From Peribacillus simplex (lineage in GTDB: Bacteria > Bacillota > Bacilli > Bacillales > DSM-1321), in contig NZ_CP126106.1 in assembly GCF_030123325.1 (NCBI RefSeq), positions 4,120,001-4,184,000 on the forward strand: a stretch of 64,000 nucleotides of DNA, read 5' to 3'. The translations under genes and the position numbers were made by a program. The notes beneath the pieces are model-generated. The model made no database searches. It was given only the letters and a program-made list of their open reading frames with translations, and was not told where the DNA came from. Position 1 is the first letter of the stretch. Each line of letters begins with the position of its first letter. This document shows positions 25,179 to 34,114 of this stretch, piece by piece.

Positions 25179-26876
25179 TTACGCTTCTTTTCTTTCCTCG
25201 GATATTTTTTTCTTTTCCTCCTCGATAAGGACTCTTCTCAGGATCTTTCCAATCGTCGTTTTAGGAAGTTCATCCCTGAATTCATAGCTGCGCGGCACCT
25301 TATAGGAAGCCAGGTTCTTTCTGGCAAATTCATTCAATTCTTCTTCAGTGGCCCTGGCATTTTTTTTCAGTACGACATAGGCCTTGACTGTCTCACCGCG
25401 ATAGGGGTCAGGGATACCTGCCACAACCACTTCCTGTATGGCCTCATGCTCGTATAGCACTTCCTCCACCTCTCGTGGATATATATTGAACCCGCCTGCA
25501 ATGATTGTATCCTTTTTCCTCTCGACCACATAAAAGAACCCCTGCTCATCCATGTAACCCAGATCTCCTGTAAGCAGCCAGCCATTTTTAAAGGTGTTTT
25601 CCGTTTCATCCGGACGGTTCCAATATCCTTGCATTACCTGTGGTCCCTTTATCGCAATTTCGCCTATTTCATTCGGGGGAAGCTCTTCAAAGGTTTCCAG
25701 GGACAGAATCACCGAGTCAGTATCTGGCCACGGCAGCCCGATGCTTCCTTTTACACGCGGCTGATCCCAGATGAAATTAGCATGGGTCACCGGTGATGTT
25801 TCAGAAAGTCCATAGCCTTCAACAAGCTTCCCGCCAGTAATTTTCTCAAACTGCTCTTGAACCTCTACGGGCAATGATGCAGAACCGCTAATACAGGCAT
25901 TGATGGAAGAAAGGTCATATTTAGCGATATCCGGATGGTTCAAGAGGCCGATATACATCGTTGGCGCTCCTGGAAACATGGTCGGTTTCTGTTTTTGGAT
26001 GGTTTTAAGCGTCGCTTCGACATCGAACTTTGGCATGATGATCATGGTGTTCCCTTCCATGACGGAAAGAACCAAGACTGTAGTCATACCGTACACATGG
26101 AAGAAAGGCAGAATCGCAAGGATCCTTTCCTCACCGCGCTTATTTTTATAAAGCCAAGCATTACACATTTTCGTATTCGCAAGCAAGTTCTTATGGGTAA
26201 GCATGACCCCTTTTGGAAAGCCTGTAGTCCCACCAGTATATTGCAAAAGGGCAAGGTCATTATCCACATCGATCTGCACAGTGACTTCTTCAGTCATCTT
26301 TCGTTTCATGATTTCGGAAAATAAATGATGATTCCCTTCATGCTCCACATTGATGACAATACCATATTGCTTTTTTTGAATAAAAGGATAGATAAAATTT
26401 TTCGGAAAAGGTAAATATTCCTTGATAGCGGTTACAATTATATGTTCTATATCCGTTCTTGATGCCACTGCAGCAACACGGGGAAATAAAATATCCATCG
26501 CCAAAATTATTTTCGCTCCGGAATCCTTCATTTGATATTCCAATTCACGTTCAGTATAGGTTGGATTCGTTTGAACCACGACTCCGCCGGCCATCAATAT
26601 CCCAAAAAAGCTTATGACACCCTGAGGGCAGTTAGGAAGCATGACGGCAACGCGTTCACCTTTTTGAAGACCGATACTTTTTAAATAGGCAGCAAATTTT
26701 AAAGCAGATTCATGCACTTCCCGGAAAGTTAATTCTTTTCCCTGGAAATGAATCGATACTTTATCGGGGAATTCTTCGGCTGATTCCTTTAAAAAAGAAT
26801 AAAGAGGTTTATCTTCGTAAGACAAAACAGCGGGTATCTGTTCCGGATAAATAGCTTGCCATGGCTTATTGCTCAT
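25179..26876 (-). CDS. lcfA: Long-chain acyl-CoA synthetase
   Basis: A 565-residue AMP-forming ligase activating fatty acids with CoA and ATP. The P-loop-like motif YTGGTTGFPKGVMLTHKN (about 207-224), the VEGYGLSETSPV adenine-site motif, WLLTGDLGYMDEQGFFYVVERKKD (in part, A8 hinge) and the C-terminal lysine region PRSYEFRDELPKTTIGKILRR (in part) are present. The ATG at 26876 has GGAGGGGG upstream. It starts the fad gene group, about 200 bases ahead of fadR. I did not find a strong FadR box in its own promoter region. Confidence 0.95.
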   Translation of the reverse strand: MSNKPWQAIYPEQIPAVLSYEDKPLYSFLKESAEEFPDKVSIHFQGKELTFREVHESALKFAAYLKSIGLQKGERVAVMLPNCPQGVISFFGILMAGGVVVQTNPTYTERELEYQMKDSGAKIILAMDILFPRVAAVASRTDIEHIIVTAIKEYLPFPKNFIYPFIQKKQYGIVINVEHEGNHHLFSEIMKRKMTEEVTVQIDVDNDLALLQYTGGTTGFPKGVMLTHKNLLANTKMCNAWLYKNKRGEERILAILPFFHVYGMTTVLVLSVMEGNTMIIMPKFDVEATLKTIQKQKPTMFPGAPTMYIGLLNHPDIAKYDLSSINACISGSASLPVEVQEQFEKITGGKLVEGYGLSETSPVTHANFIWDQPRVKGSIGLPWPDTDSVILSLETFEELPPNEIGEIAIKGPQVMQGYWNRPDETENTFKNGWLLTGDLGYMDEQGFFYVVERKKDTIIAGGFNIYPREVEEVLYEHEAIQEVVVAGIPDPYRGETVKAYVVLKKNARATEEELNEFARKNLASYKVPRSYEFRDELPKTTIGKILRRVLIEEEKKKISEERKEA

Positions 26877-26968
26877 TTGCCCCCTCCTTCTGAATATTCT
26901 CAATACTCTTTTCATTATAATACAATCGGGATTTTCTTACAATTGCCGGATTTCAAAGTATAAAGACC

Positions 26969-27142
26969 CTATGATGAGATATATGTCCTATACCGACCCC
27001 AGGGAATATTGGATGCAACACTTAAACAGGGGAACAAAAAAAGGTTGTCCATTTCGAATATCCATCCGTCATGGATTTGCATGGCCAGTAAAGCATGCAA
27101 CGATAATTCTTCAATCTTTTGTATCAATTTGGACTGATCCAT
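26969..27142 (-). pseudogene. Relic of a GNAT family acetyltransferase N-terminus
   Basis: A perfect ribosome binding site (AGAGGAGGAG) and ATG at 27142 lead into MDQSKLIQKIEELSLHALLA then MQIHDGWIFE. This resembles the N-terminus of a GNAT family whose members begin IEELSLNAWPALQT then LYDGWILRF. The likeness ends there, and the frame runs into unrelated residues and stops after 57 codons; the acetyl-CoA-binding part is absent. It looks like a truncated gene that keeps its translation start. The assignment rests on about 25 residues and is by eye. Confidence 0.5.
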
Positions 27143-27210
27143 ACTCCTCCTCTTTTGAAAAGTCTATTTGATATATATGCCACACCAACTCTTTTTAATG
27201 GAACTCAAAT

Positions 27211-27237
27211 AAAAGAAGCGGCACAATGGCCGCTTCA
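27211..27237 (-). terminator. Terminator of the yshE operon
   Basis: A stem GAAGCGGC/GCCGCTTC with a six-base loop and TTTTATTT on the minus strand. It overlaps the stop codon of the 27-aa ORF. Confidence 0.85.
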
Positions 27238-27318
27238 GTTGAAGAATGTCATATAAATGATTCCAAACAGAAAAAAGATTCCGCAACAAACAATTAAGAC
27301 TTTTGCAAGTTTCTCCAC
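27235..27318 (-). CDS. 27-aa hydrophobic small protein
   Basis: A tiny ORF starting at a GTG with AGGGAG seven bases upstream. The product begins VEKLAKVLIVCCGIFFLFGI (first residue would be Met) and ends IYMTFFN, a single predicted membrane helix. It lies 25 bases after yshE on the same strand, and its stop is inside the terminator stem, so the transcript is punctuated exactly to include it. The sequence gives no function. Conservation in relatives would settle whether it is real. Confidence 0.45.
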   Translation of the reverse strand: MEKLAKVLIVCCGIFFLFGIIYMTFFN

Positions 27319-27343
27319 AGCTTACTCCCTCTCATGAAGGGCA

Positions 27344-27751
27344 TTAGGAAATCCCTGCGCCGATGACAAAAGATAATGCGATTGATATGATCATCGATAG
27401 GAATCCAACTGCCCGATTATCGTTTTGTATCTCTTCATCTATTTTAAATCCAGGAGTCATAAATTCAAAAATGAAATAACCGATCAATAGCAGGACAAAT
27501 CCGTATACGCCCCAGCCAATCATGGTAAGAAGCGAATTCTGATGGAGAATGGACTGTTGGAATACATAGGCGATCCCAAATATTTTACCACCTGTTGCCA
27601 ACGCGACAGAAAGGTTTCCTTGTTTGATTTCCTCCCAGTTCTTGTACTTTGTGACAAGTTCAAAAATGGCTAAAAAAACAATCATGCACAGAATGACGAC
27701 ACTGTAACGAGCAGCTATATATACATATTCATTTTCCCACATGTTCACCAT
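27344..27751 (-). CDS. yshE: DUF350 membrane protein YshE
   Basis: A 135-residue membrane protein with four predicted helices and two copies of the DUF350 pattern, with LSVALATGGKIFGIAYV and NRAVGFLSMIISIALSFVIGAGI (in part) as recognisable pieces. The function is unknown. GGGAG precedes the ATG at seven bases. The gene is 65 bases after mutS2 and before a terminator, the same order as B. subtilis mutSB-yshE. Confidence 0.85.
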   Translation of the reverse strand: MVNMWENEYVYIAARYSVVILCMIVFLAIFELVTKYKNWEEIKQGNLSVALATGGKIFGIAYVFQQSILHQNSLLTMIGWGVYGFVLLLIGYFIFEFMTPGFKIDEEIQNDNRAVGFLSMIISIALSFVIGAGIS

Positions 27752-27816
27752 GGTCCAACTCCCGAATGGTAACTAGCCACCCGGCTTGGCTGAATGACCG
27801 GAGTGACCGCTTTCCT

Positions 27817-30171
27817 TTATTTAAATTCCACCACCGTAACACCTGTTCCGCCTTCACCGGCTTCGCCGAAGCGTATCCTTTTGACAGAGCGGTGATTTTT
27901 CAAGTATTCCTGGACCCCGGCCCGGAGAGCACCCGTTCCTTTACCATGAATGATGGAGACACTCGAATAACCGGCCAAAAGAGCATCATCAATGTACTTT
28001 TCCACTCTTGATATTGCATTTTCAAAGCGTTCCCCACGGAGGTCAAGTTCGACGCTAACGTGATAATCGCGGCCTTTGATCGTGGTGAGGGGCTTTGTTT
28101 CTTTTACTTTTGTGGCCTTGATGAATTCCAGGTCAGACTCCTTCACCTTCATTTTCATGATGCCGATCTGAACCTGCCATTCATTATTTGAGACCTTCTC
28201 GATCAAGTGACCTTTTTGACCGAAGCTTACGACCTTTACTTCATCTCCAGGTTTCAAGCTTTTATCCAGCGGGCTTGCAGCTTTATTTGATGTTTTTTTC
28301 ACTTTTGGCGCTGCTTCTTCAAGCCGCTTTTTGGCATCGATCAGCTCATGCTCTTTAACATCGGCATGCTTTTCAAGTCGCAGTTTACGTAAGTCGGCAA
28401 TAATCGCTGCCGCTTCCTTTTGTGCATTTTCAACGATTGCCGCTGCCTCTTTTGCTGCCTTTTCAACCATCGCATCCCGTTCTTCATGGTATTCATCAAT
28501 TTGCCTTTGAAGGTCTTTATGAAGAATTTCCGCCTGTTCCAGGTGATTCTTGGCTTCCTGTTCTTCTTCTTCGGCCTTTTTGCGGCTGTCTTCAAGGGAC
28601 GCTATCATATTCTCAACTTTGTTCGTATCCTCACCAATATGGCTGCGGGCGCTGCTTATCACGCTTTCTTCCAAACCAAGGCGTTTGGAAATTTCAAACG
28701 CATTACTCCTACCTGGTACACCGATTAAAAGTTTATAGGTGGGACTCAAGGTTTCCACATTAAATTCGACGCTTGCATTAATGACACCTTCCCGATCATA
28801 TCCATACGCTTTTAATTCCGGATAATGTGTCGTTGCGATCACACGTGCTCCGCGCTTATACACTTCATCCAAAATGGAAATGGCCAAAGCAGCACCTTCC
28901 TGTGGGTCAGTTCCCGCTCCAAGCTCATCGAATAAAACCAGGCTGTCATAATCGACATGCTTAAGGATATCGACAATATTGACCATATGTGAAGAGAATG
29001 TACTTAAGCTTTGTTCAATCGACTGTTCATCGCCAATATCGGCATAAACGGAGGAAAACACAGCCGTTTCGGATCCATCCAGCGCCGGGATTTGCAGACC
29101 GGACTGGGCCATTAACGTACAGAGGCCAATCGTTTTCAGGGTAACCGTCTTACCACCTGTATTCGGACCGGTGATGACGATTGTCGTAAATTCATCACCA
29201 AGAAAAATATCATTGGCCACGACAACATCACTCGGAATGAGCGGGTGTTTCGCTTTGAATAATTTCACGCGTCCCTCATCATTCAGAATCGGCTTGGATC
29301 CTTTTATCGCTTTTGCATACTTTGCCTTGGCGACAAGGAAATCGATTTGTGCAAGCACTTTGACATTATGAAGCAATTCAGGAGTGTACGCACCGACTTT
29401 TTCCGATAGTTCGACCAATATCCGTTCTATTTCCTGCGTTTCCTTCACTCGGGTTTCCTGCAGGACATTATTCAGCTGAACGATTGCTTGCGGTTCAATG
29501 AACAACGTCTGCCCTGATGAGGATTGATCATGGATGATCCCGCCATACACACTCCGGTATTCCTGTTTTACCGGGATGACGAATCGGTCATTCCGGATGG
29601 TGATGATGGCATCGGATAACATTGTTGATGCATTGGAAGAACGGATCATGCTTTCTAGTTTTTCCCTGACACGGCTTTCGTTCGTCCGAATTTGGTTTCT
29701 TAGGGCACGAAGCTTGTCGCTGGCAGAATCCATCACTTCGCCATGTTCGCTTACAGCAAACGTAATTTCCTGCTGCAAATCTATCAATGGATGAAGGGAA
29801 TCGATATATTCGGCCAAAAGCGGAACATCAATCTCCTGCTCTGCAAGTTCTTCAAAGAAACGGCTGAGGATCCTGCCGGCACGAATCGTACTCGCAAGTT
29901 CCATCAATTCCATCGGTGAGAGCATTCCGCCAATCTGTGCCCTTTTTGCATGCGGACGGATATCAAAAATCCCGCCCAATGGCAAGTTACCTTTCAACCG
30001 GACGATTTTGGCTGACTCATCCGTTTCTTCCTGCCATCTCGACACCTCTTCAAAATCCGTGGAAGGCATCAATTGCTCTGCCTTCTCTTTTCCTATGGAT
30101 GAGGATGCGTGTGAAATTAATTGTTCTTTTATTTTATGAAATTCCAATGTCTTTAAAGCTTTATTATGCAT
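27817..30171 (-). CDS. mutS2: Endonuclease MutS2
   Basis: A 784-residue MutS paralog without the mismatch-binding domain, which acts on branched DNA and, in B. subtilis, on stalled and collided ribosomes. Walker A GPNTGGKTVTLKT (about 333-345), Walker B SLVLFDELGAGTDP (about 405-418) and the STH signature ATTHYPELK are present. A long coiled coil follows (about 515-640), then a KOW-like segment and the C-terminal Smr nuclease domain (about 705-784) with VSIIHGKGTGALRAGVQEYL. The ATG has AAGGAGG upstream. It follows polX closely. Confidence 0.96.
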   Translation of the reverse strand: MHNKALKTLEFHKIKEQLISHASSSIGKEKAEQLMPSTDFEEVSRWQEETDESAKIVRLKGNLPLGGIFDIRPHAKRAQIGGMLSPMELMELASTIRAGRILSRFFEELAEQEIDVPLLAEYIDSLHPLIDLQQEITFAVSEHGEVMDSASDKLRALRNQIRTNESRVREKLESMIRSSNASTMLSDAIITIRNDRFVIPVKQEYRSVYGGIIHDQSSSGQTLFIEPQAIVQLNNVLQETRVKETQEIERILVELSEKVGAYTPELLHNVKVLAQIDFLVAKAKYAKAIKGSKPILNDEGRVKLFKAKHPLIPSDVVVANDIFLGDEFTTIVITGPNTGGKTVTLKTIGLCTLMAQSGLQIPALDGSETAVFSSVYADIGDEQSIEQSLSTFSSHMVNIVDILKHVDYDSLVLFDELGAGTDPQEGAALAISILDEVYKRGARVIATTHYPELKAYGYDREGVINASVEFNVETLSPTYKLLIGVPGRSNAFEISKRLGLEESVISSARSHIGEDTNKVENMIASLEDSRKKAEEEEQEAKNHLEQAEILHKDLQRQIDEYHEERDAMVEKAAKEAAAIVENAQKEAAAIIADLRKLRLEKHADVKEHELIDAKKRLEEAAPKVKKTSNKAASPLDKSLKPGDEVKVVSFGQKGHLIEKVSNNEWQVQIGIMKMKVKESDLEFIKATKVKETKPLTTIKGRDYHVSVELDLRGERFENAISRVEKYIDDALLAGYSSVSIIHGKGTGALRAGVQEYLKNHRSVKRIRFGEAGEGGTGVTVVEFK

Positions 30172-30206
30172 GGAGTTAAAGCTCCTCCTTATTTATGGGC
30201 AAATAG

Positions 30207-31925
30207 TTAATCATTTCTCTTTAAAAACGCCAATAATCCATCCGTATCCCTTGCATTAAGAACCGTTGATTCCCTGATCCAGCCTTTTTTGGCTGATGAG
30301 ACCCCAACAGGCATATGTTCAAGCATGTCGATGCTGTGGGCATCCGTATTGATTACGATCGGAACGCCTGCTTCCTGTGCCTTGCGCAGATGGGGAGGTG
30401 CCAAATCCAATCGGTTCGGGTTCGCATTCAATTCCAAGGCAGTATTCGTTTCACGGGCCAGTTCGATCAGCATCTCTATATCAACATCATATCCGTCCCG
30501 TCTGCCGATGATCCTTCCCGTTGGATGGGCAATGATATCGACATGCGGATTATTCAGGGCCGTTTTTAAGCGCTCCATTATCGTTTCCCTAGGCTGTGAA
30601 AAGCTTGAGTGAATCGATGCGATCACCAAATCCATCTCTGCAAGCAGCTCATCTTCATAATCAAGGGTCCCATCAGGAAGTATATCCATTTCAATCCCTG
30701 AAAGAACGGTAAAGTCAGCGTATTTTTCATTTAGTTCATGGATGATACGTTTTTGTTCACGTAAACGTTCCACGGTCAAGCCGTTCGCCACTTTCAGATA
30801 TTGCGAATGATCGGTGATGGCCATATACCGATACCCTTTTGCACGGCATGCTTCAATCATTTCTTCAATCGTATGGGCCCCATCACTCCATGTGGTATGC
30901 ATATGCAGGTCACCTTTGATGGCCTCTAAAGATATGAGAGGTTCATTAGCATCATAATGCTCCACTTCCGTTCCGTCTTCACGCAGTTCTGGCGGAATGA
31001 AAGGAAGACCAAAATGATTATAAAATTGTTCTTCCGTTTCAAACGTCAATACCTCACCGGTTTCAGCCACTTCCACCCCATATTCGCTGATTTTCTCGCC
31101 GCGGTCTTTAGCAAGCTGGCGCATCCGCACATTGTGATCCTTCGAACCTGTAAAATGATGGAGTGTCGTGATGAATTCCTGATCCTTCACGATCCGGAAA
31201 TCGACAGAAATATCATATTCGTAATCAAGCACGACCGATACTTTAGTATCACCGGCCGCAATAACCTGCTTAATCCCCGCTAATGCAAGCAGTTGATCCT
31301 TAACTTCTTCGGGATGATCTGTCGAGATGATGAAGTCGAGGTCCTTGATGGTTTCCCTCATACGCCGGATGCTGCCGGCCCTGGAAGAACGGATGATGTA
31401 TTCCATGTTAGCAAGTGCCGTTTCTATATCAGCCGCAATCGGCCTCATGAAGGCAAGGGGCAGCCGATCGGGCCTTGAACCCGCCTCGGCAATTGCAGAC
31501 AGGATCTTCTCTTCCGTCTTTTTGCCGAAACCGGCAAGCGCCGCGACCCTGCCTTCTTCACAGGCGATTTTAAGATCATTCACATCATTGACATGCAGCT
31601 CTTTATGAAGCTTGGCAATTTTCTTCCCGCCCAGGCCTTGAAGCTGCAGAAGCGGAATCAATCCTTTTGGCACCTGCTCCTGCAGCTCTTCAAGTACGGT
31701 CGATTTCCCCTCATTTATATACTCTTCGATGACGGATGCCGTTCCTTTCCCAATTCCATTTAAAGCGGTAAAGTCCTCGATGGCCGAAAGGCTCCGTTCA
31801 TCCGTTTCCAAGGCACCCGCTGCCTTTCGGAAAGCTGAAACCTTGAACGGGTTCTCTCCTTTTAGTTCCATATATATTGCAATCTTTTCTAATAGTTTAA
31901 TGATATCTTTTTTATTAATTGTCAT
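30207..31925 (-). CDS. polX: DNA polymerase/3'-5' exonuclease PolX
   Basis: A 572-residue family X DNA polymerase with a C-terminal PHP exonuclease domain. The N-terminal helix-hairpin-helix (ALNGIGKGTASVIEE, about 49-63) and the diverged nucleotidyltransferase pattern (IRRMRETIKDLDFIIST) are visible. The PHP domain has the metal motifs GDLHMHTTWSDGAHT (about 338-352), AITDHSQYL, GIEMDI, DLVIASIHS, DIIAHPTGR and NTDAHS. In B. subtilis it acts in base-excision-like repair and spore DNA repair. It is cotranscribed with mutS2, separated from cvpA by a terminator. Confidence 0.95.
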   Translation of the reverse strand: MTINKKDIIKLLEKIAIYMELKGENPFKVSAFRKAAGALETDERSLSAIEDFTALNGIGKGTASVIEEYINEGKSTVLEELQEQVPKGLIPLLQLQGLGGKKIAKLHKELHVNDVNDLKIACEEGRVAALAGFGKKTEEKILSAIAEAGSRPDRLPLAFMRPIAADIETALANMEYIIRSSRAGSIRRMRETIKDLDFIISTDHPEEVKDQLLALAGIKQVIAAGDTKVSVVLDYEYDISVDFRIVKDQEFITTLHHFTGSKDHNVRMRQLAKDRGEKISEYGVEVAETGEVLTFETEEQFYNHFGLPFIPPELREDGTEVEHYDANEPLISLEAIKGDLHMHTTWSDGAHTIEEMIEACRAKGYRYMAITDHSQYLKVANGLTVERLREQKRIIHELNEKYADFTVLSGIEMDILPDGTLDYEDELLAEMDLVIASIHSSFSQPRETIMERLKTALNNPHVDIIAHPTGRIIGRRDGYDVDIEMLIELARETNTALELNANPNRLDLAPPHLRKAQEAGVPIVINTDAHSIDMLEHMPVGVSSAKKGWIRESTVLNARDTDGLLAFLKRND

Positions 31926-32059
31926 TTAATTCACCGCCAAAAAAATTAGTAGGGTGTCCATTGTTCACTTTCTTAAAGATACCTTTCTTGGAGGTAAAGT
32001 ACAAGCAGTCAGGTTCTTAACTTTCGAATCAAATAGGGGGGAGTTACATCCTGCCACAT

Positions 32060-32124
32060 AAAAAGGGGCCTCCCCCGTTCAAAGTATAGGAATCCAGGAC
32101 TTTGAGAAAGGGAGGCAGGCCCTC
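32060..32124 (-). terminator. Structured terminator after cvpA
   Basis: A long two-part hairpin: GGGCCTGCCTCCC pairs with GGGGAGGCCCC with an inner CAAAGT/ACTTTG helix, followed by TTTTTATG on the minus strand. It separates zapA-cvpA from polX-mutS2. Confidence 0.7.
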
Positions 32125-32135
32125 TTATACTGACA

Positions 32136-32681
32136 TTAAGATTGTTTTACACCATGAAACCACAGTTCCTTCACTTGCTCGGAAAGGAACGGTGTATGCT
32201 TCACGATCGATTCTGCCATAAATGAGCCAGTTAATGGTTTCTGGATGGAATCCATTGGCAGCATGGCAGCTATATATAATATAATAAACATGATAAGATA
32301 GACTTCTAGAAAACCCAATATCCCTCCACCCCAGCGATTCAGCTGCTTTAATATCGGTAGATGGGTAATGAAATTGAGCATGGATCCTATCATTTGCCAA
32401 AGGATCTTGGCAGCAAAGAAAATGATTGCAAAGGCAATTGCATTGTAATACGCGGTATCAAGCCCGACTGTATCGAAAAACATATTAAGGGTCGAGGAAT
32501 CACCCATCGTTGGGAACGGAATCCACAATTTCAAATTGGGAGCAAGATCTCCGTAAAATACATAAGCGACGATGAAGGCTACAATGAACCCTGTCATATG
32601 AACCGCTTGTAAAATGAAGCCACGCTTTAAACCGATTAATAAACCGATTAAAAGAATGGCCAGAATTGCTAAATCAAGCAT
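32136..32681 (-). CDS. cvpA: CvpA family membrane protein (YshB)
   Basis: A 181-residue protein with four predicted membrane helices and the CvpA pattern: LDLAILAILLIGLLIGLKRGF at the N-terminus and NRWGGGILGFLEVYLIMF near residue 125. In E. coli the family is linked to colicin V export and bile tolerance; in bacilli its role is unknown. It follows zapA with only four bases between them, so the two form an operon. Confidence 0.9.
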   Translation of the reverse strand: MLDLAILAILLIGLLIGLKRGFILQAVHMTGFIVAFIVAYVFYGDLAPNLKLWIPFPTMGDSSTLNMFFDTVGLDTAYYNAIAFAIIFFAAKILWQMIGSMLNFITHLPILKQLNRWGGGILGFLEVYLIMFIILYIAAMLPMDSIQKPLTGSFMAESIVKHTPFLSEQVKELWFHGVKQS

Positions 32682-32685
32682 GTAC

Positions 32686-32946
32686 TCAGTCCTTCTCTCT
32701 CTTTAATTCCAGTTGAAGCTGGTCTAGTTCATCTTTTAATTTAATATATTCGTGGATGGTATTCACGGCCGTTAACACCGCTAGCTTGCTTGTATCCAAG
32801 TATGGATTTTTCATCCTGATCTCTCTCATTTTTTCGTCAACCATCGAAGCGACCAGGCGCATATGACTAGCGCTTTCTGTGCCGACGATTGTATATGGTT
32901 GTCCGTATATATCAACTGTTGTTTTATTTCGTTTATCGTCTGACAA
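32686..32946 (-). CDS. zapA: Cell division protein ZapA
   Basis: An 86-residue FtsZ-ring-associated protein that bundles FtsZ filaments. The N-terminal part NKTTVDIYGQPYTIVGTESA then HMRLVASMVDEKMREI is family-typical, and the C-terminal half is a coiled coil (about 52-86). It starts at a TTG with GGGGGCA upstream. It heads the zapA-cvpA operon, divergent from rnhC. Confidence 0.93.
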   Translation of the reverse strand: MSDDKRNKTTVDIYGQPYTIVGTESASHMRLVASMVDEKMREIRMKNPYLDTSKLAVLTAVNTIHEYIKLKDELDQLQLELKREKD

Positions 32947-33116
32947 AATGATGCCCCCAATCTAACAATCCTAATTCTATCATATCATGAAGTTTTTCGT
33001 CACGAAAGAGAGTACATCGTCATTTCTCGCATAAAAATTTCAATAATTTGTCAAACGAAAGCGGATTTAGGAAGATGATTACCTATAAACAAAATGAAGT
33101 TAGGAGCTAACCCATT

Positions 33117-34076
33117 ATGTCCCATGTTGTTTTACTTATCAGTCCTGAACAAATAAAGGAGATGAAGTCCCATTACTCTTCATCCTTGGCCTCCAAGCTG
33201 CCGCCGGGGAGCATCTTTTCCGCAAAACCGCCGCTATGTACGGTGACGGCCTATAAATCCGGGAAGGTCCTTTTTCAAGGTAAGAATGCCGAACTAGAAG
33301 CGGTAAAATGGCAAAAAGGTTCCACTGCTGCCGCTCCAAAGAAAAAAACGGCATCCTCTGCATCAGTCAAGGCCCATCGATATTCGCCGCCTGCAAATAT
33401 CGGAACGATGTCAGTGATCGGCTCCGATGAGGTCGGAACAGGAGACTATTTCGGCCCGATCACCGTCGTAGCCGTATATGCAAAAAAGGAGCAACTCTCA
33501 CTATTGAAGGAGCTTGGTGTCCAAGATTCCAAAAATCTGAAAGATCCACAGATCATCGAAATTGCCAAACAGATTAAGGATGTCGTGCCATTCAGCCTGC
33601 TTACATGCGACAACCCGAAATATAATGCACTGCAGGCAAAGGGAATGTCACAAGGAAAAATGAAGGCACTCCTCCATAACCAAGCAATCAAGCATCTGAT
33701 GCAAAAAATCCAGCCGGAACAAGCGGAAGCGGTTCTTATTGATCAATTCGCTCAACCAGAGGTATTTTTCAATTACCTCAAAGGCCAAGAACTATTCCAG
33801 GCTAATGCCACCTATCTATGCACAAAAGCGGAAGGCATTCATCTTGGCGTAGCAGCCGCATCCATCCTGGCCCGATATGCATTCGTCAAACGCTTTGACT
33901 TGCTGAGTGAAAAAGCCGGATTCAAAATCCCTAAAGGTGCAGGATTTGCAGTCGATGAAGCAGCCGCAAGATTAATTCATGAAAAAGGAATCGATTCATT
34001 ACACGAATTCACGAAAACCCACTTCGCCAACACAGAAAAAGCGAAGCGACTATATCAACAGAAATATCATAAATAG
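33117..34076 (+). CDS. rnhC: Ribonuclease HIII
   Basis: A 319-residue enzyme cleaving RNA of RNA-DNA hybrids, Mg-dependent. The N-terminal TBP-like extension (about 1-90) distinguishes it from RNase HII. The catalytic core begins SVIGSDEVGTGDYFGPITV (Asp and Glu of DEVG, about 101-119), with later VLIDQFAQPE and GVAAASILARYAFVKR. TTAGGAG precedes the ATG. It is a plus-strand gene ending at a strong terminator, convergent with pheT. Confidence 0.95.
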   Translation: MSHVVLLISPEQIKEMKSHYSSSLASKLPPGSIFSAKPPLCTVTAYKSGKVLFQGKNAELEAVKWQKGSTAAAPKKKTASSASVKAHRYSPPANIGTMSVIGSDEVGTGDYFGPITVVAVYAKKEQLSLLKELGVQDSKNLKDPQIIEIAKQIKDVVPFSLLTCDNPKYNALQAKGMSQGKMKALLHNQAIKHLMQKIQPEQAEAVLIDQFAQPEVFFNYLKGQELFQANATYLCTKAEGIHLGVAAASILARYAFVKRFDLLSEKAGFKIPKGAGFAVDEAAARLIHEKGIDSLHEFTKTHFANTEKAKRLYQQKYHK

Positions 34077-34082
34077 AAGAAA

Positions 34083-34114
34083 GCGGCTGACCTTCCGGAA
34101 CAGCCGCCTTTTTC
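34083..34114 (+). terminator. Terminator of rnhC
   Basis: A stem GCGGCTG/CAGCCGC (34083-34107) followed by TTTTT. The repeat array begins immediately after its T run. Confidence 0.9.

Noticed and set aside
26880..26960. A FadR box upstream of lcfA
   Set aside because: The best match (TGAATATTCTCAATAC-like) fails too many positions of the consensus; I could not support it even though regulation by FadR is expected.
26869..27171. 100-codon plus ORF downstream of lcfA's start
   Set aside because: It runs opposite to the GNAT-like relic and begins inside lcfA without a ribosome binding site.
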